A DNA stretch of 64,000 nucleotides from Mesostigma viride (lineage: Eukaryota > Streptophyta > Mesostigmatophyceae > Mesostigmatales > Mesostigmataceae), in contig RPFO01000041.1 in the NCBI GenBank assembly GCA_009746045.1, forward strand, positions 5,604,461 through 5,668,460. The letters are read 5' to 3'. Positions within the stretch are counted from its first letter, which is position 1; each line of letters starts with the position of its first letter. Below are positions 22,667 to 33,362 of this stretch, piece by piece. The notes beneath the pieces were generated by a model. It worked only from the letters and a program-made list of their open reading frames with translations. It was not told where the DNA came from and made no database searches. The position numbers were made by a program, and so were the translations under genes.

Positions 22667-22793
22667 TACATATGACCACGTAGTATAGAGCTTTGACATG
22701 GCTCTGTATATAGGTTTATAGCTGGGCGTTTGCTTTGGTTTGAGTGATTTCACTCTGCTGTAAGTAATTATATTTTTAATACATATGACCACG
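22667..22793 (+). mobile_element. 99-bp retroposed insertion with 14-bp target duplication
   Basis: TACATATGACCACG occurs at 22667-22680 and again at 22780-22793. The 99 bp between them end in an A/T-rich tail (ATTATATTTTTAA) on the plus strand. Removing the insert and one duplicate restores an uninterrupted integrase-protease frame. The length of the duplication and the tail fit a short or 5'-truncated non-LTR retroposon. Confidence 0.75.
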
Positions 22794-23938
22794 ACAGACG
22801 GTGCACATTCTGGGGAGGATCCTCCATCTTCACCCAGCACTTGTGCCCAGCTAGTTCCACCCTGGTCACTACTCCAGGGTGCCAGCTACCACGCTTGCCT
22901 GCAAGCTTGGGCTCTTTCCACACAATTACCCTCTGGCCAACAACAGGTTTCAGAACACTCCAGCCCTTGTCTTTCTGCCTCAACTTGGCAAACTTGAACA
23001 TAAGGCTATCTTTCCAGGCTTGCTCAACCTCAGTAGGGAGCTCCCGAAGATGCAGTGATAATGGAGTCACAGGGACCTCTCCAACATACATGGATGCCCT
23101 GCCATTTAATCTGTCTTCAACTGACCTCAACCAGGCCGTCTTGATAATAGCTGGAACCAATCTTGGAATCTTCTTCTCCGTCAGTAGAATAGTCTTGAGT
23201 TCTCTGATTGTCCTCTCCACCACTCCTTGACTGCCATGGGACTCCCTGTGTACAACAAATAACTCAGGGAGATCTTCATTCCCCATGCAGCACTCAAATT
23301 CTAAATCACACTGCAGCTGGATCACTGGTTTCATTCTGGATCTGATAGCCTGGAGCCCAGCCACCAAACATGGCTTAGATTTGTCTTGCAACAACTCCAG
23401 CACCTTGTACTTGGTGTATCTGTCAACACCCACCAACAAAATCAGTTTCCTGATTTCTTGGATATCACATTGTACATATCCAGGCTGCAACACAGGTTGT
23501 CTGACATGAGACTTCTTAGGCTTGGGAGCAACCAGCCTACAGGAACAAGCCTCAGCAACCTGCTGCACTACACAGGTGATGTGCTATTATCAGCACTATC
23601 ACTTACAACCATGCTCCCCATTGCATCATTCAGGCCATCAGCCTCATCCTCCTCCTCTATAAAGGAGCCTCCTGCCCTAAGGCAGGACTTCCACGCTCCA
23701 ACATTGAAGGAGTACGCAAACTACCTCCAAGAGCCATGTGGGAACGTTGTTGCCTTGTGGTAACTGCTTTCACCATGGTGACGTGGGAAGACCCAGTCAC
23801 TACCCCATTGTGTTCTTCCTCCATGGATGCACCCTCAACCTGTGCAGGGAGACTCTCAACCTGTGCAGGGAGCAAATCAACTTCATCCAGAGTAATGGGG
23901 GGGTCACTCTTAGCCCCCTCCCTGGCGGACCCTAGCAA
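22783..23938 (-). pseudogene. Integrase of the INT-PR-RT-RH element (decayed)
   Basis: The main frame (to 23568) encodes YVQCDIQEI and LLVGVDRYTKYKVLELL (first catalytic Asp region), LQCDLEFECCMG (second Asp), and ESHGSQGVVERTIRELKTILL (catalytic Glu). A C-terminal basic segment follows with VGQRVIVWKEPKLAGKRGSW and VHRLSWSYV. The 23657-23938 frame upstream appears to be the N-terminal leader in another frame. This integrase and that of the 18.5-kb element share the same unusual D-D-E spacing, with no canonical DNGxEF box. No gag gene is present upstream, so the element is truncated. Confidence 0.75.
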
Positions 23939-25369
23939 GCCCAGGGAAGGCTGAATCCGTCAGATTGGGTTAAATTAATATACCCACCTCGGTTCACTTG
24001 CCGATGCCAAAGAGGGCAATATGACCCTGTTTGCATTGCGGAAATAACATGTTACCCTGCGTCGACCGCAGATCCAGGTGCTCCCCACTGGGCATCTACC
24101 CTGTTGAAGTGATTATCAAATAAATCACAACCTTGCTTGCAAGTGCGCCTTCACGCCAGGCTGCACTTCATGCAACAAAGGTATCAACCGTAATTCCTCT
24201 TGTTGTTGCTTATAGCATTCAGTCGTTCGCGACACTCGCGCCCGGGGTGACTGCTCACTGGTGAAGCCTTCGTTTCCAACACGCTCAGCAGCTGCATTGA
24301 AGACCGTCATTGTCGATGGCGACAAATTCTGACAGCCGCTTGCGACATTTGTGCTCTCTCCCGCTCTTGACAGCGATACTCGTGCTCTTTCCAGATCGCT
24401 GGCGACATTCGCTGTTGCCCGATCGATCACTTCAGCACTCGCAGCCGCTTGCAATCAGCGCTTCATTTGCCTTCAGCGATACAGTTTGCTTGCTGCGACT
24501 TCGCTGCCGACCCGGCCACGCTCTCGCCTTCAAAATTGACCTTGCAAACAAGTTATTAACATGCAGCATTAATAATGCCAATGCATGAGCTTGTTCTGCA
24601 CAAGAAAACTTATACAGCATAAACCAGTTGGTATAATCATCATCGATATATAGGACAAATATCCGACATGTCCTGCTAGCAATGCCAATGTTGTCGCAGC
24701 GACAATACTCAACTCCGCTGCATACGAAATTATATATATTTTTTCGTATCAATGCGTCCAATATCACAACTGCGCACATGCAGCAGCCAACATAAAATAT
24801 TGCACTAATTGCGCAATGCTGGCATGAAACAAACTTCGTATTACATTCGCAGAAGCGCAACAAATCCGGACCAGGCCCCACGGACTCCATATTCGTAACT
24901 ACGTTTTTCGTATAGCATACGTAATTACTACAACATATTTTCACGAAACCAAAACCCAGTTTCGCAGCACAAAATCCCGGCCTTGAAACGATAAAATCCA
25001 AAGCTTTTATTACGAAGTCCGTGCACAAAAATCAGGCCAGAAACGGAATACAAAAGTCCGCTTTAACATTCCCGTAAAATTCAGATCATAAAACTGAAAT
25101 CCACTGCACGCGCAACTTCATATATGGCGCATCCTGCTGCAGGCAGATTCGTACGTAGATGCTTGCCGACGACCTTCGAGATAACAAATTCGACAACTGC
25201 TCCGCTGACGTTGAAATTGAGGCTTGACGAAGGATCCACCGCGCCTCCGGAGATGGTTCACGAAATTCACGCGTGCTTCCCATATTATAATGGAACAACA
25301 CCGTAGACTTTGACGACACCAGAAATCGATGCCGTAGTAATCAGTAGATTACGAACTCGCTTGTAATTC
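23939..25369. other. Spacer with no recognised gene
   Basis: The sequence is rich in TTCGTA/TACGAA words between 24700 and 25020. A 198-codon minus-strand frame (24432-25028) was judged non-coding. It lies between the truncated pol and the right copy of the 410-bp direct repeat. Confidence 0.5.
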
Positions 25370-25781
25370 GAGTTAAAGAAACCTGTGGCTGAACTGTGGT
25401 TCAGCCTGCACTGATTAATACCTACAGAGGAAGTAGTTATATTAATCAATAGGTTTACGTTGCTGGTTATGGCTACCAGCACAGAATGCACGAGGCACGC
25501 GAGAACCGTCGCCAAAGGTGCGAGGACACAGGTGCAGGGAAAGTGGTGCTACCAAGTGGCAGCGTCCTGCTCATTACATACTAATTGTGACGCAGTCACA
25601 TCCAGATGACTGATAGGACAGATCATCTCACAATATTGCTGTCCTTCACTCTGGACCAGCAGATCTCGACTCGTTATCCATAAATAGTCACATCAGTGTC
25701 CTGTCGCACAAGTCCTGTCACTATTTGTTACGTCTAATCAATAGCATTGAATAGACCGCAGTGTCGGAGACTAAATGTCCT
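25370..25781. repeat. Long direct repeat, right copy
   Basis: Partner of 18973-19388. It is immediately followed by another repeat starting TTATGACAC (25782). Confidence 0.6.
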
Positions 25782-25902
25782 TTATGACACTTGAGCTCCC
25801 AAGAAAACCAGCATTTGATTGAAAACAATGAGTAGAGCCCCTGCCAAAGGCAGGTTTAAGTAGTCATCTCGTCTCCCTCGCATGCAGGAGCAAGAGCCCC
25901 CC
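25782..25902. repeat. 121-bp direct repeat P, copy 1
   Basis: Matches 26385-26505 almost base for base (TTATGACACTTGAGC to CCCCCC). Interleaved with repeat Q (25921-26018 and 27462-27509 plus 45992-46041). Confidence 0.9.
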
Positions 25903-25920
25903 AAGGGTGGGATGGGTGGG

Positions 25921-26018
25921 AAGAAACAATTACGGGTCACAACCCGCCGACCATGCTTATCAAGCCTACCGTCAAAATGGAAAACGGCAAAACCAGAAAT
26001 ATCCTAACGCTGACAATT
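25921..26018. repeat. Repeat Q copy 1: unoccupied paralogue of the 18.5-kb insertion site
   Basis: This 98-bp stretch (AAGAAACAATTACGG to TGACAATT) contains an uninterrupted ATCAAGCCTACCGTC. The other copy is split into 27462-27509 and 45987-46041 by the 18.5-kb LTR element with GCCTA on both sides. It therefore shows the pre-insertion sequence. Confidence 0.9.
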
Positions 26019-26384
26019 TAATAATTCAGCCAGCCAGCTCATCTGTCACACGTCTGAGCTGTCAGGCCATGTGTACTCTTCGAATGCAACCCTGAACACA
26101 CTACCCAACCAAGCAGCACACCAATCAATTGGTGAGTGCTGGTTACATCAGATTTTATTACAGCTTTTTGACGCAACTTCCGTCAGCATTCCACACATGA
26201 CCGGCCGTTCAAACAAACGGCGCCTGACTTACAAAAGGCAAAGCTAGTTGCCAGTAGGATTCCCCGGTAAACAACAAGTCGTCCCCATTCGTCTAACAAG
26301 CCTCTCTGCATGTACAGCCACAAGGTTGTGGCGGCCCTTTCTTTCCCGCATTCTGTTTAATAAACTATTTTCAGAGAAATCCGA

Positions 26385-26505
26385 TTATGACACTTGAGCT
26401 CCCAAGAAAACCAGCATTTGATTGAAAACAATGAGTAGAGCCCCTGCCAAAGGCAGGTTTAAGTAGTCATCTCGTCTCCCTCGCATGCAGGAGCAAGAGC
26501 CCCCC
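26385..26505. repeat. 121-bp direct repeat P, copy 2
   Basis: Partner of 25782-25902. The following 26506-27461 stretch has no recognised gene. It contains a Pol III B-box-like GGTTCAAACCC on the minus strand near 26844-26855, suggesting a SINE fragment. Confidence 0.9.
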
Positions 26506-27509
26506 GATCCACCCCAGTCCCTGGCGCCATTGCCCTCCTCCCCCGCACTGTCGCCGTTCAGGAAACAAAACTTGATAGGATCACTGTTGCCCCAATAACA
26601 GTGAACAAAGAAAAGAAGAAGAATCCCCCCCCTCTTCCAGGCAGCCTCGAGGGTAGCCGCTTCCATAAAAAGACCACAAAGTGGGGCGTGTCGCAACATC
26701 TCCTTCATGGCGACTCAGCCCGCACAAGGCTATAATAACCCCCTAAGGGGCCCGACAATAAAAGGTTAGCGAATCCGTGGAGCCGCCTCAGCAAAATATT
26801 ATTCCAGATAAAAACCCAGAAAATTCGCATTCCGACGCCACCAGGGTTTGAACCGCTACCTGCCGGGTGCTGAGCAGGGAGAGACGACAAGGCCAGGCAC
26901 TGCCACTGCCAGCCGAGACGCCTTTCCGATACTCGGTTCCTTTTGTGGGAATTTTGCAAATATATTTTCGTCCGGAACGCAAGAAATTAGCCGGCCGCGC
27001 GTCACCCTTATATCCCTCGCTGGCCCATAACAAAAAAGGGCCGCGCACCAAGCCGAAGGCAGCGCCATGCAGCGCCCTAGGCTGTGGGCCGCTGACTGAC
27101 TACCAGCGCAGTCTCATGGAATCCAAATTAATCTATTGACCTTCGCACAGTTTCCGCATTAGCTGCGGACTTCTTAGTCGACATGATTGGCTCCGCTGCT
27201 GGAATTACCAGCAGCCGGGGCGGGGCGCCCAGCCCACTTTCTATGACCACCGAGACGCTGCCCAGCAAGGTGCCAACCAGAACCACTTGGCACATTGGTA
27301 ACGCGAAATTTCCGTTCCGTTCAAACCGCCCCTACCTGCCGTGAAGTCGCAAAGCCCGCGACTTCATAGCAGGCAAGGACGGGGTCTTTGCCTAACTTTC
27401 TTTAGCCCCGCCGCCATAGCAGCGAGGCCGCTCATACTGCTTAATTCAGTGAGCACATTCAAAGAAACAATTACGGGTCACAACCCGCCGACCATGCTTA
27501 TCAAGCCTA

Positions 27510-28157
27510 AGTTAGCATTTTGGGCAACCAATATGCTAAGTGGACGCAGTTTGGAAAGACCTTTCCAACGCCGTGCTGACCGCCTGAAACAGACAAGGGA
27601 CAAGAAAGATATGAGGTCCCGAAGTCCTAGCCGTCCGCGGTCAGCAAGGGTGCAACCTTCTGGGGTAGTGGACAGGACACGTGGCAGGCCGTGCCTGCAC
27701 AGGCTTAGCCTGACTATCACGTGACTGTAGTCCACGTAGACCAGGAGGGACAGCAGCCTGCGACTGGTGGGGTACTGGAACCGGCACAAGGCTGCAAGGA
27801 TACTAGGTCTTGCAGGCTTGTGACAGGTCCTGTACTTCCTAGGTTGCAGGTAGCTAGGTAAATCCAGTTCGTCCTGGCTCTGCAAGGATGCCAGTGGACG
27901 TTGAGGATTTGCTAGCAAGCCTGCAACATGCCTCGTCACACCGATGGGAACGAGGAGCAACAAAGAGGCATATAGCTTGGTCATGGGGATGGCCAAGCTA
28001 TCTCGGAAGCACGCGCTCTGGTTGCCCACTTGAACGTGGAAGTGACCAACAAGGTGTGGCTTGGTGTTTGGGCTAAGGATTGCTGTCCCCAGCAATTGGC
28101 TCAAGCGTTGCGTGAAAGGCCAAGAGCTCACACGCTCGGGGCTGGTTTCGTCTAACT
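27510..28157 (+). repeat. Left LTR of the 18.5-kb element
   Basis: 648 bp, begins AGTTAGC and ends TCTAACT, preceded by the GCCTA target duplication. The next bases CGTACTAATGG are the probable primer-binding region. Confidence 0.93.
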
Positions 28158-28184
28158 CGTACTAATGGTTCCGTGGCGCATTTC

Positions 28185-29325
28185 ATGTCGGAAGAAATTC
28201 CGGCGCTTGAGCAATCGCCAAGCCAAGGAGCCGCAGTGCCGCGGCAGGAGGCAGAAGGACCTCTGCATCCATACAGCCAGCCAGAAACCGCGTCCACGTT
28301 TGTACAAGCTGCGCATTTGGCGAGGGGCTTGGCGCGGGGAGGCTGGGTAGCTGTTTTCGGCAACTCGGAAGGGCCGTCTGCCAACGACCCTGTTGTGATG
28401 CGTGTGCGGGCCACGACTTCTCCAGGGGAGACGAGTCGTGTGACGGTGGAGCGCTTGGTTGCGCTGAGAGACGAGGTCGCAGCGCTTATCTACAGCCTTG
28501 AGATCGCCTATCAAGGTGGTCACGTTACGCTGCACGGTTTGGATCTTGCTCGAGAGGCGTTGGGACAGTTAGTCGCCATCAGCCTTGGTGCCACCCGATT
28601 ATTTAACCATTGGGTCGCGACGAGTTCCCTCGGTGAAGGGACGAACGCTTCACATCTCGTGCGTGACGCGCAGGTGCGTGAGCAGGACAGCCCCTGGTCC
28701 TCGCAAGAAGTTGTTGCTCAAACCTGTGAGCACCTTGTTAACATTTTGCTTCAAGAGTCGCGAGGCCACGCAGATCGGTGGCTTATCACCACGCGTCCTG
28801 CCGGCATCTGGTCCACATTAGACACTCCTCGTGTTGTTGGAGCCCCCGGTGCATACGGTCCGTCGGTGGAAATCGTCACAGGTCGGGACCTGTCTCCACA
28901 GGCAGTGCACGACGAGTTCGTCGACCGCCCGTCGGGTGTTATTGCACGCTCGTCCCAGCAGTTGGACGAGGGAGACGGTTCTGCAGCAGGGTTCTCCGAG
29001 CGGCAACGTGCAGATTATCACATCCCGCCGGAGCCGTTGCACGACTACAGCACCTTACGGCCTTGGGGCATACAACGAGCGACGAGGTGGGGGAGGACGC
29101 TGGGTGCGTAACGTGGTGTGGGGCAGGCGCCCTAACGAGAGGCGTGTGCCGTTTGACCAAACCACAGACGGGAGGCCCGTCAGTCGCCTTCTTGGACCTT
29201 ATTCTGAGGAGGAGGTGCGAGCTATTCCTCGGGTGAGGACGCCGGTGGCTGTCACTGCTGAAGAGCGGGAGAGAGAAGCCGCCGCTGAGGCAGAGCGCGA
29301 GGCAGAGGAGCTGCCCGACGCTTGA
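28185..29325 (+). pseudogene. ORF1 protein of the AGTTAGC family, one frameshift
   Basis: The ATG at 28185 follows the left LTR by 28 bp. The predicted protein has the GGWVAVFGN and RATTSPGET segments shared with the copy at 16242, then a helical region (LARGLARGG, LVALRDEVAALIYSLEIAYQG). At about 29070, beside a run of G, the frame shifts. The continuation to 29325 reads YNERRGGGGRWVRNVVWG and ends in an acidic, Glu-rich tail. I know of no family for it. It is separate from Gag, which follows 58 bp later, and may be an accessory or structural protein of the element. Confidence 0.7.
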
Positions 29326-29383
29326 AGTCCTGTCTTCTTTTGCATACCCTTGCGTGTTGCAGTGTCGCTTTGTACATAATATA

Positions 29384-30772
29384 ATGCCTCGTGGGAAGGC
29401 CGGCGACGGCGACAAAGGCGAGGAGGAGAGGCCTGTGGAGACGGGCCAGGTGGTGCGAAAGGAGAAGGAGCCCATGGCGGGGGAAGCGATCCCTGCTAGC
29501 AACGGTGACGGGAGCAAGAGGCCGGGAGGCAAGCGCAAACATGAGGAGGCGATGGAGGAGGCCAAGCGGGCGCGGGCGGAGTGGCCTTCAGATGCTGTGC
29601 TGGTGGCTGGCGGACAACCAACGCTGGAGAAACGTAAGAGGGACTTGTCCTCTGACGATAATGGTAAGCGTCGTCATGTAGACGTGCCCTCCCCCAACCC
29701 TGCTGGCCCAAGTGGTGTCGTAACTGTGACGCCCGCTGTGACTGGTGTCGCTGCTGTGACGCCCCCTGTGGCTGAGACAGTTAGGGCGTTACCGGGGTCG
29801 AGGCCTCACATGAGCGCCGTGTCCGTCATGAATGGCCAAAAGCCTCTCTGTCCACCATTAGCGCAGGAAGCACTAGATAAATGGCTTGAGGACATGGAGC
29901 TGGTGGTGCTCTCTGTGGATCCCACCGTGAATCTGGTGCAAGTCTTTCATTCCTCAACATGCAACCGGGATTCCTCTGAACGTGTGCGTGAGAAGACTAG
30001 GGTGGCTGTGAAGGACAAGCTAACCTGGGCACAGTTCCTGGATGGACTGAGGGAGGAGTTTTCAGACAAGGTTTTGAACCTCACAAACTACTATAAACAC
30101 CAGTATGACACGTTCGAGATCATTGGCCCTGTTGCAGAGGAGTGGGCCAGGCTCAACCGTATCAGAGACAAGGGGGCCAAGTATGGCTTCCTGGTCACAG
30201 ATAGAGCCTTGGCAGACTATTTCCTGGACCGAATGGGGTTGAGTGTGGATGGGAGGAACAGTGCCCGCATGTTTCTGAACCAGACAGATGGGTCCTTGCG
30301 TGCTCTAGAGCTGGTTATCCTTAGTATCAGGAAGCCAGACCCTGCCTGCAAAGCCATTCAGTCCCACGGCAGCAATGCCACCTCCGCTGCACAGGCCCAA
30401 GGTGATGTCCCCGGGTACCCAGCCCGTGGTGGGGCAAGGCCTAACAAGCGTAGGCGCTTCAGGCGCCAGAGGAATGGGGCTCAGGGTGGCAAGGGTGCAG
30501 GTTCCCAAGGAGGGGTTGGGAGCCAGCAAGCTGGTGGTCAGCAGGGCAAGGGTGGCCAAGGGCAAGGCAAGAGCCAAGCTCAAGGCAATCAGGGCAAGCA
30601 GGGTGGGCAGTCTCAGGGAGGCCAGGGGAAGCCTGGCAAGGGTGGGGCTGGGTCTGGAAAGAAGGGTGGAGCATGCTTTGTGTGTGGCAAGGAAGGTCAC
30701 TGGCGTCGTGAGTGCCCTGACAGGAAGGCCAAGCCTGCTGGGCAGGGGGCCAGTCTGGGCAGCAGTGACTAG
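29384..30772 (+). CDS. Gag nucleocapsid protein of the AGTTAGC LTR element
   Basis: The 462-residue frame begins at the ATG in ATAATGCC. An N-terminal basic, low-complexity part (residues 1-110) is followed by a conserved gag region (PLAQEALDKWLEDMELV, TWAQFLDGLREEFSD, NYYKHQYDTFEI, EEWARLNRIRD, LADYFLDRMGL). A Gly/Gln/Lys-rich linker and a single CCHC zinc knuckle (CFVCGKEGHWRRECPD) near the C-terminus complete it. It would form the virus-like particle and bind the element RNA. The gene is intact. Confidence 0.9.
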   Translation: MPRGKAGDGDKGEEERPVETGQVVRKEKEPMAGEAIPASNGDGSKRPGGKRKHEEAMEEAKRARAEWPSDAVLVAGGQPTLEKRKRDLSSDDNGKRRHVDVPSPNPAGPSGVVTVTPAVTGVAAVTPPVAETVRALPGSRPHMSAVSVMNGQKPLCPPLAQEALDKWLEDMELVVLSVDPTVNLVQVFHSSTCNRDSSERVREKTRVAVKDKLTWAQFLDGLREEFSDKVLNLTNYYKHQYDTFEIIGPVAEEWARLNRIRDKGAKYGFLVTDRALADYFLDRMGLSVDGRNSARMFLNQTDGSLRALELVILSIRKPDPACKAIQSHGSNATSAAQAQGDVPGYPARGGARPNKRRRFRRQRNGAQGGKGAGSQGGVGSQQAGGQQGKGGQGQGKSQAQGNQGKQGGQSQGGQGKPGKGGAGSGKKGGACFVCGKEGHWRRECPDRKAKPAGQGASLGSSD

Positions 30773-30907
30773 CTACATCATCCCCTGTAAATAGTCAATC
30801 ACCCCTTGGGGAAGGTGTGCTGGATGTACATAAGGATGGGGGTGTGCCCCTTGTGCAGCACCAAGGGTGTAAGGATGTTGTTCTTCCACTGGATTGCAAT
30901 ATAAACA

Positions 30908-32350
30908 ATGCTGCAGCTGAATTCCCTATGCCTCATGCAGGTGGTGGGTCTCCAGCAGGTGCTGGCCTGGAGGGCCAAAGGACCTTGCTGGAAGGGCCTG
31001 GAGCGGTCCAGGGTGCAGGGCCTGGCTTGGGGCGTCAGGATGACCTGCAGGGAAGCCCTGGAACCTCAGGAGTGGATCAATGATGTGTCCCCACACACGG
31101 TTCAGACGTCTCGCCAGGTCAGTACTGAGAGAGTGCTGAGCTATGCTGAGGCTGGCTATAGGTTACATCACATGTTTGGACATTCTGGGCAGGCAGCAAT
31201 GTTTGCTTGGAAGTTAGGTAGGGAGCCTTTGTGGGAGGCATGCCAGGCTGCTGCTGAGAACTGTGGTTGCCAGGAGAATGCTGTTCACCCACCCCAGTCC
31301 CATGCTAGGGAGCCTGCTAGAGAGCGTGGCGACATCCAGATGGATATCCAGCATATCAGGGGCTTGTATGTATTAGTGGGGGTGGATAGGTTCAGTAGAT
31401 ACAGGCTGATAGACGTTCTTCCTGGTATGCAGGAGCATCACTTGTTGTTGGGTATGAAGGCCCTGATCCCAGGCTTTGGGGTATCCAAGAGTGTGCAGGC
31501 AGACTTGCAGTTTGACTGTTTGCTCAAGCATCAGGACCAGCTGCCTTGTAAGCTGGTAGTAGTCCCCAGGGAGAGTCATGGGCAGCAAGGGGCTGTAGAG
31601 AGATCCATACGTGAAGTGAAGACAGTGGTGCTAGCAGCAGAGTCAGTGCCACTTGTGGCATCTGCCTTAGAGAGGGCAGCCTGGTGTAAGGGGATAGAAG
31701 AACAGCTGAACCACAGGGTTAATTATTACTTTGATGGTGTGGCTGTCTCTCCCCTGGCCCTGCAGTATAGCTTACTACCTGAGAATGTGGTGCAGGCCAG
31801 TCTTAGAAAGGCAGACAGGTTGTTTGCCCAGCTGAGACGTAAGGACAAGAACTGGAATGTGCTGAGGCCTCAGGTGGGGCTGAAGGTCAGGATGTGGAAG
31901 GAACCATCTATACCAGGCAAGCGGGGGAAGTGGCAGGATGGGGTTGTCACTCGTGTGGAAGAAGCTAACAGATCTTGCCTGGTGGCTTTGGAAAAGGATC
32001 CAAGGCACGTGTACAGGTTGTCCTGGGCTCATGTCAAGGAGAGAAGGCCACATGCAATCTGGCCTGCAGACGGGCCAGGCCCTCCCAGTGGGTTGAGGAG
32101 CCAGGCCAGAGCCAGGCAGCAGCAGCTAACAATCCTCTGGTGGTGGATGATGGTCTGTCCCTACTGGAAGATGACGAGCAGGAGGCTGCTGAAGCAACTG
32201 TCACAAGGCCAGAGGGGACGGGGCAGCCACCTAAGGCCCGGGGGCCTCTCATGGCGGACGTCATCCGAGCACTCATGCGCAGCAAACATGATCCCAAGGT
32301 ATCCAAGCTCACGGGGTGGGGGTCGTGCTGGGCAGCTACAATGGAGGTAG
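30908..32350 (+). CDS. Integrase of the AGTTAGC LTR element
   Basis: After the gag stop, pol opens here. It carries an HHCC-like segment (YRLHHMFGHSG ... CGCQ) and IQMDIQHI / VLVGVDRFSRYRLID (first Asp). VQADLQFDCLL holds the second Asp, and ESHGQQGAVERSIREVK the catalytic Glu. A basic C-terminal part follows with VGLKVRMWKEPSIPGKRGKW and HVYRLSWAHV. The C-terminal end of this open frame overlaps the protease-RT frame by about 375 bp, so a frame change near 32040 joins them, either programmed or a single indel. Integrase lies upstream of protease and RT, unlike the Copia order (PR-INT-RT-RH) or Gypsy order (PR-RT-RH-INT). Confidence 0.85.
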   Translation: MLQLNSLCLMQVVGLQQVLAWRAKGPCWKGLERSRVQGLAWGVRMTCREALEPQEWINDVSPHTVQTSRQVSTERVLSYAEAGYRLHHMFGHSGQAAMFAWKLGREPLWEACQAAAENCGCQENAVHPPQSHAREPARERGDIQMDIQHIRGLYVLVGVDRFSRYRLIDVLPGMQEHHLLLGMKALIPGFGVSKSVQADLQFDCLLKHQDQLPCKLVVVPRESHGQQGAVERSIREVKTVVLAAESVPLVASALERAAWCKGIEEQLNHRVNYYFDGVAVSPLALQYSLLPENVVQASLRKADRLFAQLRRKDKNWNVLRPQVGLKVRMWKEPSIPGKRGKWQDGVVTRVEEANRSCLVALEKDPRHVYRLSWAHVKERRPHAIWPADGPGPPSGLRSQARARQQQLTILWWWMMVCPYWKMTSRRLLKQLSQGQRGRGSHLRPGGLSWRTSSEHSCAANMIPRYPSSRGGGRAGQLQWR

Positions 32351-33362
32351 ATACCAACTCACAGGTGTCTGTCATCAGGGAAGAGGATGCTGTAGGCTTA
32401 CAGATGTCCCATCCCAGTTGCCTTGCTGTGTCTGATTTCTCAGGAAAGGTGTCCATGAAGATCCTTGGGGAAGTGAGTGTGCCTATCTTAGGGGTGCCCA
32501 CCACGTTCTGTGTGGTAGAGGGCTATCAGGGGCCTGCCATTCTGGGTCAGAACTTCTTGTGCATGCCAGGGGTTACTTTGACCTCTGATGAGTTGGCACT
32601 AGAAGGCAGGGGCAGCCTCCCCCTTGAAAGATATCACTATTCCCAGGGTCTTGCAGTGGCGGTGAAGGCTGTTAAGAGTCAGCCAGCTGAGGGTCCTCAA
32701 GGTCAGGAGCCCATAGCTGAGGACCTGTTAATCATCCCAACCACCTTTGATCCACGGCAGTTAGGGGTAAACAGGTACCAGATAGCTGCTCACAGTCCTA
32801 TTCCCTGGCGCCAGCTAGTCGAGATGATGCAGAGCCCCAAGATGGCTAAGGCATGGACTCTTGGCTTTGTTGCTTCTGGGCATGAGTGGATAGTTTCCAA
32901 CTGTGCAGAACCTGTGGATGAGCTGCCAGAAGTTCACCAGCTGCTCAGATTGATGTTTGTCCTCAAGCTCAAGGAGGTAGATGGTGTCCAGGTGCCACAT
33001 GTCAGACCAGTTGTAACCGAGTATCATGGCACTGGCCAGTTGTTAGATGAGGAGCTCTATACTCCAGGGATGCTGCATGACACGTGGAGGATTCTGCTGT
33101 GTATATTTCTGTCTTTTCTGGTCAAGGGTGTGCCCTATAGCTCTGTGCTGATTGATTTCAAGAGGGCTTTTCTCAAGGGTGACCAAGATCAGGCTAGGCA
33201 GACTTGGAGAGATATCCCTCCTTTCTTTGTGACTGTACCTGCTGTATGGAGAGCAGAGATAAAGGCCAGGTACCTGAGAATTCTGAAAGGGTTGGAAGGT
33301 CTCAGGTCCAGTCCCATTATCTGGAGAAAGAGCCTAGAGAAGTTCTTGAAGAATACTTGTGG
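31975..33362 (+). pseudogene. Protease and first part of RT, cut by the PAT insertion
   Basis: The frame encodes an aspartic-protease-like part (ATMEVDTNSQVSVI, FCVVEGYQGPAILGQNFL) with Asp-Thr-Asn-Ser at the active-site position. It continues into RT: LRLMFVLKLKEVDGVQVP, EELYTPGMLHDTWRILLC, VLIDFKRAFLKGD, and LKGLEGLRSSPIIWR. It is interrupted after the first two bases of a Gly codon at 33362. The rest of RT resumes at 43351 in the matching phase, so the gene was intact until the PAT element entered. Confidence 0.87.

Noticed and set aside
24432-25028. 198-codon minus-strand frame rich in Cys and Phe
   Set aside because: Composition follows AT-rich repeats of TTCGTA words, with no motif or relative.
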